Below are positions 53,469 to 62,364 of a stretch of 64,000 nt of DNA, in pieces. This DNA is from Szabonella sp046295215 (GTDB lineage Bacteria; Pseudomonadota; Alphaproteobacteria; Rhodobacterales; Rhodobacteraceae): positions 1-64,000 of the forward strand of contig JBKBNP010000021.1 in assembly GCA_046295215.1 (NCBI GenBank), read 5' to 3'. Position numbers and translations under genes: made by a program. Positions within the stretch are counted from its first letter, which is position 1. Each line of letters starts with the position of its first letter. The notes beneath the pieces are model-generated. The model saw nothing but the letters and a program-made list of their open reading frames with translations, had not been told where the DNA came from and ran no database searches.

Positions 53469-53534
53469 ACATCGTTCATTTTATTCTTGAACGATGTTCA
53501 GGATTTGCTATGTTCATTTTGTGAACGCGGTTCA
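53466..53534. promoter_or_regulatory. Three TGAAC-N3-GTTCA palindromes upstream of pspA
   Basis: TGAACATCGTTCA at 53466-53478, TGAACGATGTTCA at 53488-53500 and TGAACGCGGTTCA at 53522-53534. All have perfect five-base arms with a three-base spacer. The centres are 22 and 34 bases apart. The first copy overlaps the TetR stop codon, the last ends 35 bases before the pspA start. The pattern fits an array of TetR-family operators. Confidence 0.85.
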
Positions 53535-53569
53535 CAACACGAACCCGAAAGCGACAAACGGAGGACAGC

Positions 53570-54241
53570 ATGTTCGGAACGCTCAGAACCCTCTTTGCCG
53601 GCGCCAATGCCCGCGCCGAGGAACAGTTGCGCGATACCTATGCGATCGAACTGATCGACCAGAAGATCCGCGAGGCCGAGGAAGGCCTGCGCGCCGCCAA
53701 GGGCACGCTGGCCAGCCTGATCCAGCGCCAGCGCGCCGAGGACCGCCTGCTGGCCACGCTGGAGGCGCGCATCGGTGACATGACCCGCCGCGCCGCCGAC
53801 GCCCTCGCTTCCGGGCGCGAGGATCTGGCGCTTCAGGCTGCCGAGGCGCTGGCCCAGATGGAAAACGAACGCAATCTGCGGCAGGAAACCGTGCTGCGGC
53901 TGGAAACGAAAACCGTGCGCCTGCGCCAGTCGGTCGAGGCAGCCCACCGCCGCATCGTCGATCTGAAACAGGGCGCCGTCACCGCCCGCGCCATCCGCCG
54001 CGAACAGGCGCTGATCTCGAAACTGCCGAATGGCGAGGCGAGTGCGATGGAAGAGGCCGAGGCCCTGATCGCCCGCGTCACCAATGCCGACGATCCCTTT
54101 GAACGCTCCGACATCCTGCGCGGCATCAACCGGGAATTGTCGCATGACGGACTCGCCGACCGGATGGCCGATGCAGGCTTCGGCCCCGCCACCCGCGTCA
54201 CCGCCGCCGATGTGCTGTCGCGGCTGAAATCGCAGAACTGA
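53570..54241 (+). CDS. pspA: PspA/IM30 (ESCRT-III-like) membrane stress protein
   Basis: A 223-residue coiled-coil protein of the PspA/Vipp1 family. An amphipathic N-terminal helix (MFGTLRTLFAGANARAEEQL) precedes a long coiled coil with DQKIREAEEGLRAAKGTLASLI and the alanine/glutamate-rich heptads. It protects the inner membrane during stress. First gene of a two-gene operon with YiaAB, downstream of a TetR regulator instead of PspF. Confidence 0.87.
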   Translation: MFGTLRTLFAGANARAEEQLRDTYAIELIDQKIREAEEGLRAAKGTLASLIQRQRAEDRLLATLEARIGDMTRRAADALASGREDLALQAAEALAQMENERNLRQETVLRLETKTVRLRQSVEAAHRRIVDLKQGAVTARAIRREQALISKLPNGEASAMEEAEALIARVTNADDPFERSDILRGINRELSHDGLADRMADAGFGPATRVTAADVLSRLKSQN

Positions 54242-54297
54242 TCCAGAAACCGATCCCCACGCGGATCACCCATCAATCTTCTGAAAGGAACCTGACC

Positions 54298-54573
54298 ATG
54301 AACGCCCAGAAATCCGATACCTCCGTCATCATGGCCTTCAACGCGCTTGGCGTCGCCGTGGCCTATTTCATGCTCGCCCTCTCGATCTGGCTGGCCCCGG
54401 TGGACCTCTCCACCAAGGGCTATTGGGGGCTCGGCATCCTGATGCTGACGCTGGCACTGGTGAATTTCGTCAAATACCGCTTCGACGCCCGTATCGCCGA
54501 GGACCGGCTGTCGCGGCTGGAAGAGGCGAAGAACGAAAAGCTGATGGCCGAATATATCGGCGAAAAAGCCTGA
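54298..54573 (+). CDS. YiaA/YiaB family inner membrane protein
   Basis: A 91-residue protein with two membrane helices (about residues 10-33 and 40-58), then a charged tail. NALGVAVAYFMLALSIWLAPVDLSTKGYW matches the YiaAB domain. It follows pspA by 56 bases with AAAGGA upstream. Partnership with PspA at the inner membrane is inferred from position. Confidence 0.85.
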   Translation: MNAQKSDTSVIMAFNALGVAVAYFMLALSIWLAPVDLSTKGYWGLGILMLTLALVNFVKYRFDARIAEDRLSRLEEAKNEKLMAEYIGEKA

Positions 54574-54760
54574 TCCCGGGCGGATTGCAGCAGCGGGCGG
54601 CCCACCGGGCCGCCCGTTCCGGTTCGGCGATCCCCGGACCGCCACTCCCTGATGCCCTTCCCCCCGCTTTCCCATCTGCCGAATCCCCCACGCCCCTTTT
54701 CCCACGCCCCGTCCCATGCCAGACTTGCATCACCGACAGCCCTCCAGCCCCCGGAGCCCC

Positions 54761-55774
54761 ATGCCTGCCTGCCTTCGCCGCCCGGTCCTCCTCCTTTGTG
54801 CGCTTCTGCTGGTCGCGGCTTCCGGCGCGGGTGCCGTCCAGGCGCAATGCCGGGGCACCAACCTTCTGGAAACGATGCCCGCCCCCGAACGGCAGGCCCT
54901 GCTGGAACGCGCCTCCGCCGTGCCCTATCCCGAGGGCAATCTCTGGCGCGCGACGCGGGGGGCGGCGGATCTGGTGCTTGCGGGCACCTTCCATCTGGAC
55001 GATCCGCGCCATGACGAGGTGATGGCGCGCCTGCTGCCACTGCTCGACCGCGCGCAGGTTCTGCTGGTGGAGGCAGGCCCCGCCGAGGAAAGCGCGCTGC
55101 GCGACCGCATGGCGGCGGATCCGGACACGATGATGGGCGCCGATGGCTCGGCCCTGTTCCGCGAATTGCCACCGCTGGAACAGGCCCGCCTTGCCGATGC
55201 GCTCTTGCAGCGCGGCATCCCCCTGTCGCTGGCCGAACGGCTGCGCCCCTGGTTCCTGTCGATGATGCTGGCCATCCCGCCCTGCGCGTTGCCGGTTGCG
55301 GCCCGCAATGCCGGGCTCGACAAACGGCTGATGGCAGCGGCAGAGGCGCGCGGCCTGCCGGTCCGGGCGCTGGAACCTTTCGACACCGCGCTGAAGCTGT
55401 TCGATGACCTGTCCGAGGCCGATCAGATCGCCATGATCCGCAACGCCCTGATGTTCGAGGATCGGGCCGCCGACCTCCTGCACACCACGTCAGAGGCCTT
55501 CTTCTCTGCCCGGACGCGGCTGATCTGGGAACTCAACCGGCATCTCTCCGACCGACTGCCAGGCGCGGATCCGGCGGCCAACGCGGCCGATTTCGACCGG
55601 ATGGAAGAGGTTCTGATGAGCCGGCGCAACCGCGCCTGGCTGCCGCTCCTGATCGAGGCGGCCGAATCCGCCCCGGCCTTCGCGGCCTTCGGGGCCTTGC
55701 ATCTGTCGGGCAAGGAGGGCGTTCTGGCCCTGCTGGAGGCAGAGGGCTTCACGCTGGAACGCCTGCCCGAATAG
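54761..55774 (+). CDS. TraB/GumN family protein
   Basis: A 337-residue exported protein. Signal peptide then the TraB/GumN fold with LVLAGTFHLDDPRHDEVMARLLP at the start, and the terminal FAAFGALHLSGKEGVLALLEAEGFTLERL, both family hallmarks. Function unresolved; family members are proposed metalloproteases or haloacid dehalogenase-like. ATG at 54761 after GGAG. Confidence 0.85.
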   Translation: MPACLRRPVLLLCALLLVAASGAGAVQAQCRGTNLLETMPAPERQALLERASAVPYPEGNLWRATRGAADLVLAGTFHLDDPRHDEVMARLLPLLDRAQVLLVEAGPAEESALRDRMAADPDTMMGADGSALFRELPPLEQARLADALLQRGIPLSLAERLRPWFLSMMLAIPPCALPVAARNAGLDKRLMAAAEARGLPVRALEPFDTALKLFDDLSEADQIAMIRNALMFEDRAADLLHTTSEAFFSARTRLIWELNRHLSDRLPGADPAANAADFDRMEEVLMSRRNRAWLPLLIEAAESAPAFAAFGALHLSGKEGVLALLEAEGFTLERLPE

Positions 55775-55801
55775 CCCGCCCTTCCCCTGCCGCGCCCTGC
55801 C

Positions 55802-55834
55802 TTCATCTTGGCCCCAAATACCTCCGCCGGAGGC
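55802..55834 (-). terminator. Intergenic element after the TraB/GumN gene
   Basis: On the minus strand GCCTCCGGCGGAGGTATTT followed by GGGGCCAAGATGAAG, almost identical to the element at 48033-48066. It stands in the opposite orientation to the flanking genes, and its palindromic core CCTCC-GGC-GGAGG works both ways. Confidence 0.6.
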
Positions 55835-55945
55835 ATGATCTTTCGCAGAAAGGTCATCTCTGCCACGCCCCCCGCCTCCTTGCGTGACAAGCCCCGCCCA
55901 CGCGCCTATAACCCACGCGACACCGCAGTTTTCCGAGGCAGACCC

Positions 55946-56866
55946 ATGACCACGCTCGTTTTCGGCCACAAATCCCCCGACACCGATTCCACCGGCTCGC
56001 CGATCATCTGGGCCTGGTATCTGACGGAAGTGAAAGGCACGCCCTCAAGGCCCATGCTGCTGGGCACCCCCAATACCGAAGCCGCCTTCATGCTGCGCCA
56101 CTGGGATCTGCCGAAACCCGACCTGCTGACCGACCTGCCCGCCGACACGCCTGTCGTGATCGTCGACACCAACAACCCCGCCGAACTGCCCGCCACGATC
56201 AACGAGGCGCGCATCGACGGCATCATCGACCATCACATGCTGGTCGGCGGGCTGAAAACCCGCGCACCCATCGACATCACCATCCGCCCGCTGGCCTGCA
56301 CCGCCACAATCCTGCATGACCTGATCGGCGCCGACCTCGCCCGCGCCCCGCGCGGCATCAAGGGCGCGATGCTGTCCTGCATCCTGTCCGACACGCTGGA
56401 ATTCCGCTCCCCCACCACCACGCCGCATGACCGGGCCGTGGCCGAAAGCCTTGCCGCCGATCTCGGCGTCGAAATCCCGGCACTGGCGGCGGCGCTGTTC
56501 GAGGCGAAATCCGACGTTTCCGCCTTTTCCGATGCCGAACTCCTGCGCATGGACAGCAAGGAATACAGCGTGGCGGGCAAGGACTTGCGCGTCTCGGTGC
56601 TGGAAACCACGGCGCCGAAGGTTGTTCTGGACCGCAAGGACAGCCTGATGCGGTCCATGGAGGCGGTCGCCGCCGAGGATGGCGCGGATCAGGTGCTGCT
56701 CTTTGTCGTGGACATCCTGCGCGAGGAGGCCACGCTTCTGGTCCCGAACGATCTGGTCAGGGCGATGGCAGAAGCCTCCTTCGGCGTGAGCGTAACCGCG
56801 GATACGGTCGTTCTGCCCGGTGTGATGAGCCGGAAAAAGCAGATCCTCCCCGCGCTCAAGCTCTGA
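55946..56866 (+). CDS. ppaC: Manganese-dependent inorganic pyrophosphatase
   Basis: A 306-residue family II (DHH) inorganic pyrophosphatase. The metal-binding GHKSPDTDS, DTNN and IIDHHM motifs, and a C-terminal SRKKQILPAL, are diagnostic. It splits pyrophosphate. The start at 55946 follows GAGG at seven bases. Confidence 0.94.
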   Translation: MTTLVFGHKSPDTDSTGSPIIWAWYLTEVKGTPSRPMLLGTPNTEAAFMLRHWDLPKPDLLTDLPADTPVVIVDTNNPAELPATINEARIDGIIDHHMLVGGLKTRAPIDITIRPLACTATILHDLIGADLARAPRGIKGAMLSCILSDTLEFRSPTTTPHDRAVAESLAADLGVEIPALAAALFEAKSDVSAFSDAELLRMDSKEYSVAGKDLRVSVLETTAPKVVLDRKDSLMRSMEAVAAEDGADQVLLFVVDILREEATLLVPNDLVRAMAEASFGVSVTADTVVLPGVMSRKKQILPALKL

Positions 56867-56921
56867 TCCGAACACGCGGGGACCGGCCCGGCCCCCGCGC
56901 CCCCCTGCCCCCGGAGCCCCC

Positions 56922-57815
56922 ATGACCCAGATCATCCGCCGCCTGTCCGACACGGGCACCCGCTACCGCGCGCTCTTCTGCGATCTCTGGGGCTGTGTCC
57001 ATAATGGCAAGACCGCCTTTCCCGAGGCGGTCAGCGCCTTGCAGGAGTTCCGTGCGGCCGGGGGCAAGGTGATCCTCGTCACCAATGCGCCGCGCCCGAA
57101 AACCTCTGTCCTCCGGCAACTTGACACCCTGGGTGTGCCGGTCGACGCCTGGGACGACGTCGCGACCTCGGGCGATGCGGCGCAATATGCGCTGCTGACG
57201 GGGACGGTCGGCCGTCGCGTCCACCATATCGGCCCCTCGCCCAAGGATGACGCCTTCTTCACCGATTTTGCCGAGGATCTGGAACCCGTCCGCGCCGCAA
57301 ACCCGCCCATCGACCGGGTGGACCTCGATCAGGCCGAAGGCATCGTCTGCACCGGCCCGAATGATGAGTTCAAGGAAAAGCCCGAAGATTACCGCGCGGC
57401 CTTTCTCTATGCGAAAACCCGCGGCCTGAAACTGCTCTGTGCCAATCCCGACCTTGTCGTGGATTTCGGCGAAACCCGGATCTATTGCGCCGGAGCACTG
57501 GCCCAGTATTACGACCGGATGGGCGGCGAGAGCCTTTATTTCGGCAAGCCCCATCCGCCGATCTATGACCTTGCCCGGCGTCGCCTCGCCGCACACGACG
57601 GCGGGATCTCCGATGCGGATATCCTCTGTGTCGGCGACGGGATCGGCACGGACATCGCGGGCGGCGAACAGGAAGGGCTCGATACGCTCTTTCTGACCGA
57701 GGGGCTTCAGGCCGGGGAGTTCGGCCCCCCCGAACAACTCGACCCCGCCCGGCTGGAGGCGTTTCTGGCCGCACAGGGGCGCAATCCGACGCTGACCATG
57801 GGCTTTCTGCGCTAG
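56922..57815 (+). CDS. HAD-IIA family hydrolase (TIGR01459 type)
   Basis: A 297-residue class IIA HAD phosphatase. The nucleophile is in CDLWGCVHNG, motif II in VTNAPRP, and the C-terminal motif GKPHPPIYDL...VGDGIGTDIAGG is present. Matches the TIGR01459 group common in alphaproteobacteria. It follows ppaC on the same strand; substrate unknown. Confidence 0.85.
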   Translation: MTQIIRRLSDTGTRYRALFCDLWGCVHNGKTAFPEAVSALQEFRAAGGKVILVTNAPRPKTSVLRQLDTLGVPVDAWDDVATSGDAAQYALLTGTVGRRVHHIGPSPKDDAFFTDFAEDLEPVRAANPPIDRVDLDQAEGIVCTGPNDEFKEKPEDYRAAFLYAKTRGLKLLCANPDLVVDFGETRIYCAGALAQYYDRMGGESLYFGKPHPPIYDLARRRLAAHDGGISDADILCVGDGIGTDIAGGEQEGLDTLFLTEGLQAGEFGPPEQLDPARLEAFLAAQGRNPTLTMGFLR

Positions 57816-57934
57816 ATGCCCTAGTAATATTGTTGCGCACGACCCGCTACCAGAGAAAATAAATTGCGCATCCGATTGCGCTGCGCCGCAGCATTTGCTA
57901 GAAGCATCCGCACAGCCAACGGGGATTCGGCACC

Positions 57935-58378
57935 ATGCTCGACAATCAGCCACGCGGAACGATCTGCATCGAGGATATCGAGATCGGCATGACCCGGTAT
58001 CTGCGGAAAACCGTCACCGACCGCGACATCGAACTCTTTGCCGAGGTTTCCACCGACCGCAACCCGGTGCATCTGGATGACGATTACGCGCAGGACACGA
58101 TTTTTCAGGGTCGCATCGCGCATGGGATGCTGACGGCGGGGCTGATTTCGGCGGTGATCGGCGAACAGCTTCCGGGGCATGGCGCGGTCTATCTGGGGCA
58201 AAGCCTGAAATTCATGGCCCCCGTCCGCCCCGGCGATACCGTTCATGCCGAGGTCAGGGTGATCGCCGTTGATCATTCCCGCCGTCGGGTGACCCTTGAA
58301 ACCCATTGCGCCGTGGGCGATACGGTTGTGCTGAAGGGTGAGGCGCTGGTTCTGGCGCCCTCGCGCAAGTTCGACTGA
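57935..58378 (+). CDS. MaoC-like hot-dog fold dehydratase
   Basis: A 147-residue protein of the MaoC/(R)-specific enoyl-CoA hydratase family. The catalytic Asp and His are in DRNPVHLDDDYA and FQGRIAHGML. Acts on acyl-CoA, possibly supplying PHA precursors or part of fatty acid oxidation. A 13-base palindrome GCTGCGCCGCAGC lies 43 bases upstream. Confidence 0.85.
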   Translation: MLDNQPRGTICIEDIEIGMTRYLRKTVTDRDIELFAEVSTDRNPVHLDDDYAQDTIFQGRIAHGMLTAGLISAVIGEQLPGHGAVYLGQSLKFMAPVRPGDTVHAEVRVIAVDHSRRRVTLETHCAVGDTVVLKGEALVLAPSRKFD

Positions 58379-58412
58379 CGCAAGGCGCGGGCCCCCTGCC
58401 CGCAGGGGCAAG

Positions 58413-59336
58413 ATGCGCATCTATCACGACTGGCAGGGCATTGCAGACAGCGACCGGGGCGCCTCGGTCGCCATGGGCAATTTTGACGGCGTGCATCTGG
58501 GCCATCAGCATGTGATCGGCCTTGCCGCCCACCATGGCCCGCTGGGCATCGTCACCTTCGAGCCGCATCCGCGCAGCCATTTCGCCCCCGACGCCCCCCC
58601 CTTCCGGCTGATGAATTCCGAGGCGCGGGCGAACCGGCTGGCCAAGCTGGAGGTCAAGGTTCTGTTCGAACTGCCCTTCGACGCCCGGCTTTCCGGGCTC
58701 GGCCCCGACGCTTTCGTGGCGGATGTTCTGGCGGCGGGGCTCGGCGTGTCCCATGTCACCGTCGGCGCGGATTTCTGTTTCGGCAAGGGGCGCCGGGGCA
58801 CGGCGGCGGATCTTGCCCGGCTCTGCGCGGATCACGGCATCGCGGTGACGCTGGCCGATCTGATCCAGACCGACGGGATGGATGTCTCCTCCACGCAGAT
58901 CCGGCGGGCGCTGTCGGAGGGCGACACCGTGCGCGCGCGCGACATGCTGGGCCATTGGCACCGGATCGAGGGCGAGGTAATCCATGGCGCGAAACGGGGT
59001 CGCGATCTGGGCTATCCGACCGCGAACATGGCGGTGGACAACCTGCATCTGCCGAAACCGGGGATCTATGCAGTGATCGTCGATGTGCTGACCGGCCCGC
59101 AGCAGGGTCGCCATCACGGGGCTGCCAATCTGGGCGTGCGCCCGATGTTCGGGGAAAACCCGCCCAATCTGGAAACCTTCCTCTTTGATTTCGCGGGCGA
59201 TCTTTATGGCCAGCACCTGTCGGTCGCCTTTGTCGCCCATCTGCGCAGCGAGGCGAAGTTCGACGGCCTGCCCGCGCTGATTGCGCAGATGGACGCCGAT
59301 TGCGCCCGGGCCCGCACCATTCTGGCGGCGCTCTGA
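58413..59336 (+). CDS. ribF: Bifunctional riboflavin kinase / FAD synthetase
   Basis: A 307-residue RibF. The N-terminal FAD synthetase half has MGNFDGVHLGHQH with the HxGH motif and SSTQIRRAL. The C-terminal riboflavin kinase half has GRDLGYPTANM. It converts riboflavin to FMN and FAD. Its stop overlaps the next start (TGATG). Confidence 0.94.
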   Translation: MRIYHDWQGIADSDRGASVAMGNFDGVHLGHQHVIGLAAHHGPLGIVTFEPHPRSHFAPDAPPFRLMNSEARANRLAKLEVKVLFELPFDARLSGLGPDAFVADVLAAGLGVSHVTVGADFCFGKGRRGTAADLARLCADHGIAVTLADLIQTDGMDVSSTQIRRALSEGDTVRARDMLGHWHRIEGEVIHGAKRGRDLGYPTANMAVDNLHLPKPGIYAVIVDVLTGPQQGRHHGAANLGVRPMFGENPPNLETFLFDFAGDLYGQHLSVAFVAHLRSEAKFDGLPALIAQMDADCARARTILAAL

Positions 59337-59818
59337 TGCCCCGCCGCCCCGGGCTCATAGCCGAACCGGCCAAGCTGCGCGCGCGGTTCTGGGAAACCGT
59401 GCCCTTGAAAAAGATGTCCGGCGCGGAATGGGAGGCGCTTTGCGACGGCTGCGGCAAATGCTGCCTCAACAAGATCGAGTATGAGGATACCGGCGAGGTC
59501 GATTTCACCCGAGTCGCCTGCCGCCTGCTGGACGGCGACACCTGCCGCTGCACGCAATATCCCATCCGCCACCAGTTCGTGCCCGATTGCGTGACCCTGA
59601 CCCCGAAGAAACTGGCCGAGGTTGCCTATTGGCTGCCGCAGACCTGCGCCTACCGGCTGCTGCATGAGGGCAAGCCGCTGGAGGACTGGCATCCCCTGAT
59701 CTCGGGCGATCCGGAATCGGTCCATCGCGCGGGCGCATCGGTGCGGGGCTGGACCGTGCCGGAATATGAAGTGTCCGAAGAGGACTGGGAAGATTACGTC
59801 ATTCAGGAGATGCCCTGA
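59336..59818 (+). CDS. UPF0260 (YcgN-type) cysteine cluster protein
   Basis: A 160-residue protein with CDGCGKCCLNK and further cysteines (ACRLL, TCRCTQY, DCVTL), the UPF0260/YkgJ layout that may bind a metal or iron-sulfur centre. Function unknown. Coupled by overlap to both ribF and the next gene. Confidence 0.88.
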   Translation: MPRRPGLIAEPAKLRARFWETVPLKKMSGAEWEALCDGCGKCCLNKIEYEDTGEVDFTRVACRLLDGDTCRCTQYPIRHQFVPDCVTLTPKKLAEVAYWLPQTCAYRLLHEGKPLEDWHPLISGDPESVHRAGASVRGWTVPEYEVSEEDWEDYVIQEMP

Positions 59819-60849
59819 TGTTCTTTGCCTCCGACAATGGCGCGACGGTCGCCCCCGAGGTCATGGCCGCGATGATGGCCGCCAATGCCGCGCCCTCGCT
59901 CTCCTATGGCAATGACGCGGGCACCGCCCGGCTGACAGCGCTGATCCGCGAGGTTTTCGACGCACCGGAGGCCGAGGTTTTCCTGCTCACCACCGGCACG
60001 GCGGCCAATTCGCTGGCGCTGGCCACTCTCAGCCCGCCATGGTCCACGATCTTCTGCCATCGCCACGCGCATATCGCCGAGGATGAATGCAATGCGCCGG
60101 AGTTCTTCACCGGCGGCGCGAAGCTGACGCTGATCGACGGCGAACACGGTCGCATCGCCCCGCAAACCCTTGCGGCAGCGATCGAAGGCGCAGGCGGATC
60201 GGTCCATGGCGCGCAGCGCGGCGCGGTGGGCCTGACCAATGTGACGGAGGCCGGAACTGTCTATTCCCCTGCAGATCTTGCCGCCCTTGCCGCCGTGGCG
60301 CGCGGCCATGGCCTGCCGGTGCATCTCGATGGCGCGCGCTTTGCCAATGCGCTGGCGGCAACGGGGGCCAGCCCGGCCGAAATGACATGGGAGGCCGGCA
60401 TCGACGTTTTGTCACTCGGCGGCACCAAGAACGGGCTGATGGCGGCCGAGGCGGTGGTGTTCTTTGACCCTGCAAAGGCCTGGGAATTCCAGTTGCGGCG
60501 CAAGCGGGGCGGGCATCTGGGATCAAAACTGCGCTATGTGGCGGCGCAGTTCGAGGCGTGGTTTGCCGATGATCTCTGGCTGCGGCTGGCGGCGAGGGCC
60601 AATGCCAAGGCCGCGCGACTGGCCGCAGGACTAACCGATCAGGGCGCGGCGATCCTGCACCCGGTGGAGGCGAACATGATCTTTGCCCGCCTGCCCGCCA
60701 GCGCGCATCGCCGCGCGGCAGAGGCAGGCGCGGTCTATTACCGGATGGATGACAGGCTCTGCCGCCTTGTGACCGGATGGGACACGCCGGAGGCCGACAT
60801 TGATGCGCTGCTGGCAGCCTTCCTCGGCAGGTCCGCTCCTCCGTCCTGA
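59818..60849 (+). CDS. ltaE: Threonine aldolase family (beta-eliminating lyase)
   Basis: A 343-residue fold-type I PLP enzyme. The PLP lysine is in SLGGTKNG, and VHLDGARFANA is the aspartate motif. Cleaves L-threonine or allo-threonine to glycine and acetaldehyde. Start overlaps the previous stop (TGATG). Confidence 0.9.
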   Translation: MFFASDNGATVAPEVMAAMMAANAAPSLSYGNDAGTARLTALIREVFDAPEAEVFLLTTGTAANSLALATLSPPWSTIFCHRHAHIAEDECNAPEFFTGGAKLTLIDGEHGRIAPQTLAAAIEGAGGSVHGAQRGAVGLTNVTEAGTVYSPADLAALAAVARGHGLPVHLDGARFANALAATGASPAEMTWEAGIDVLSLGGTKNGLMAAEAVVFFDPAKAWEFQLRRKRGGHLGSKLRYVAAQFEAWFADDLWLRLAARANAKAARLAAGLTDQGAAILHPVEANMIFARLPASAHRRAAEAGAVYYRMDDRLCRLVTGWDTPEADIDALLAAFLGRSAPPS

Positions 60850-60862
60850 CCGACAAAAGCCC

Positions 60863-61657
60863 TCAGGCTTGAAGAGGCGACGCGGCAAACTCCTGCACCA
60901 GCCCCGCACAGTCACCGGCATGGGTGATCGGCAGCATATGCCCCGCGCCTGCAACCGTCGCGCGGGACACCTGCGGCAGGCGGCGGGCAAGCTCGTCATG
61001 GATCGCCCCGATGATCGGTGGCGACAGCGCGCCTTGGACCAGCAGCACCGGCAGGCCAAGCGATTCCAGCCGACCGTGATCCAGCAGGCTCGCATTGTCA
61101 TCGACCAGCACCGCATTCTGCGCCTCGATCAGATGGATCCGGTCCGCGATATAGGATTGCTGGCTTTCGGCCAGACTGTCGAAAGGCTGGCCCGCGCCCC
61201 AGATCGCCTGAAAGGCCGCCGCCGCCGCTCTGCGGTCCCCCGCACGCAGCGCCGCGCCAAATGCCGCGTGATTGCGCAGATGGTCCGGGAAGGCAGGCCC
61301 GCCCGCCGCCCGCGCCGCCGAAAACAGCACCGGCTCGAACAGCACCAGACGCTCCACCAGATCGGGCGCTTCCAGCGCGATCCGCAGCGCCACCGTCGCG
61401 CCGAAACTGTGGCCGATCACCGGAACAGGCCTGCCCAAACCGCGCAGGATCTCAAGCGCGCCGCGCGTGGCCGCATCATGCAGATCGCCTGTCCCGCCCC
61501 AGACCGCCGCACGGCCATGGCCCGGAAGGTCGGGGGCCGTCACCTGCCATCCCGGCAACGCCTCCGCAAGCGCGGCAAAGGCCCCGCCATGCGCCAGCGA
61601 ACAATGCAGCGCCAGCGCCGGACGACCCGCGCCAAAAACCCGCAGCGGCAGGTTCAC
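60863..61657 (-). CDS. Alpha/beta hydrolase
   Basis: A 264-residue alpha/beta-hydrolase-fold protein. The nucleophile elbow is GHSFGATVAL, the oxyanion region HCSLAHGGA, and the catalytic His lies in GAGHMLPITH. The GTG start at 61657 overlaps the upstream gene stop by four bases (GTGA). Substrate unknown. Confidence 0.83.
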   Translation of the reverse strand: MNLPLRVFGAGRPALALHCSLAHGGAFAALAEALPGWQVTAPDLPGHGRAAVWGGTGDLHDAATRGALEILRGLGRPVPVIGHSFGATVALRIALEAPDLVERLVLFEPVLFSAARAAGGPAFPDHLRNHAAFGAALRAGDRRAAAAAFQAIWGAGQPFDSLAESQQSYIADRIHLIEAQNAVLVDDNASLLDHGRLESLGLPVLLVQGALSPPIIGAIHDELARRLPQVSRATVAGAGHMLPITHAGDCAGLVQEFAASPLQA

Positions 61658-62262
61658 AGTTTGCCAGCCAGATGCAGGTCCAGATCGTCCAGCCGGTCCT
61701 GCCCCCAGAACCTCTCTTCCCCCACAATGAAGAAGGGCGCACCAAAGACCCCGCGCGCAACCGCCGCCTCCAGATTGGCGGCATAGGTTTCCGCCCCCAT
61801 CAACAGCCCCCGGTCGGCAATGCCGGGATCGAACCCCGCCGCCGACAGGCAGTCGCGGATCACGTCCTCCTCGGCAATATCGCGGTCCTCGGCCCAGGCT
61901 GCGCGTCCGAATCCGTGCAACAGCGCCGCCAGATCGCCCTCGCCCCCCTTGTCCACCGCCGCCTGCGCCCCGATCAGCGCATAGGAGGCGGGCGCCGGGT
62001 TCGTGGGCCACTTCGCGGGCGACGGGTTCAGCACCAACCCGGCCTTTGTCGACTGGCGCCGCAACTCCTGCAACCGGTAGGCCTTGCGGCTGTCATGCCG
62101 GTCCTTCAGCGCCACCCCGCCCGTCCGTGCAAAGAGCGCATTGGCGTCGAGCGGATGATAGCGGATCTCCGCCCCATGCGCCGCCGCAATCGCGGCCGGG
62201 CGGGTGCCCGCCAGATAGACATAGGGAGAAAGCACCGTGAAATAGTAATCAATCCGCGTCAT
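61654..62262 (-). CDS. 2-hydroxychromene-2-carboxylate isomerase family (DsbA-like)
   Basis: A 202-residue DsbA/kappa-GST-fold isomerase. DYYFTVLSPYVYLAG near the start has the family serine, and VFGAPFFIVGEERFWGQDRL the conserved cis-proline segment. HCCA isomerases act in aromatic degradation; the true substrate here is uncertain. Coupled to the alpha/beta hydrolase. Confidence 0.85.
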   Translation of the reverse strand: MTRIDYYFTVLSPYVYLAGTRPAAIAAAHGAEIRYHPLDANALFARTGGVALKDRHDSRKAYRLQELRRQSTKAGLVLNPSPAKWPTNPAPASYALIGAQAAVDKGGEGDLAALLHGFGRAAWAEDRDIAEEDVIRDCLSAAGFDPGIADRGLLMGAETYAANLEAAVARGVFGAPFFIVGEERFWGQDRLDDLDLHLAGKL

Positions 62263-62364
62263 TCGTCTGCATCCCCCAAGCCATCGGTTTGCAAGACCCT
62301 ACCCCGGTGATAAGCGGTGTCAACGCAAGCTTGTCCGTTGCGAATCCCTGCTCCGAGGTCTGCC

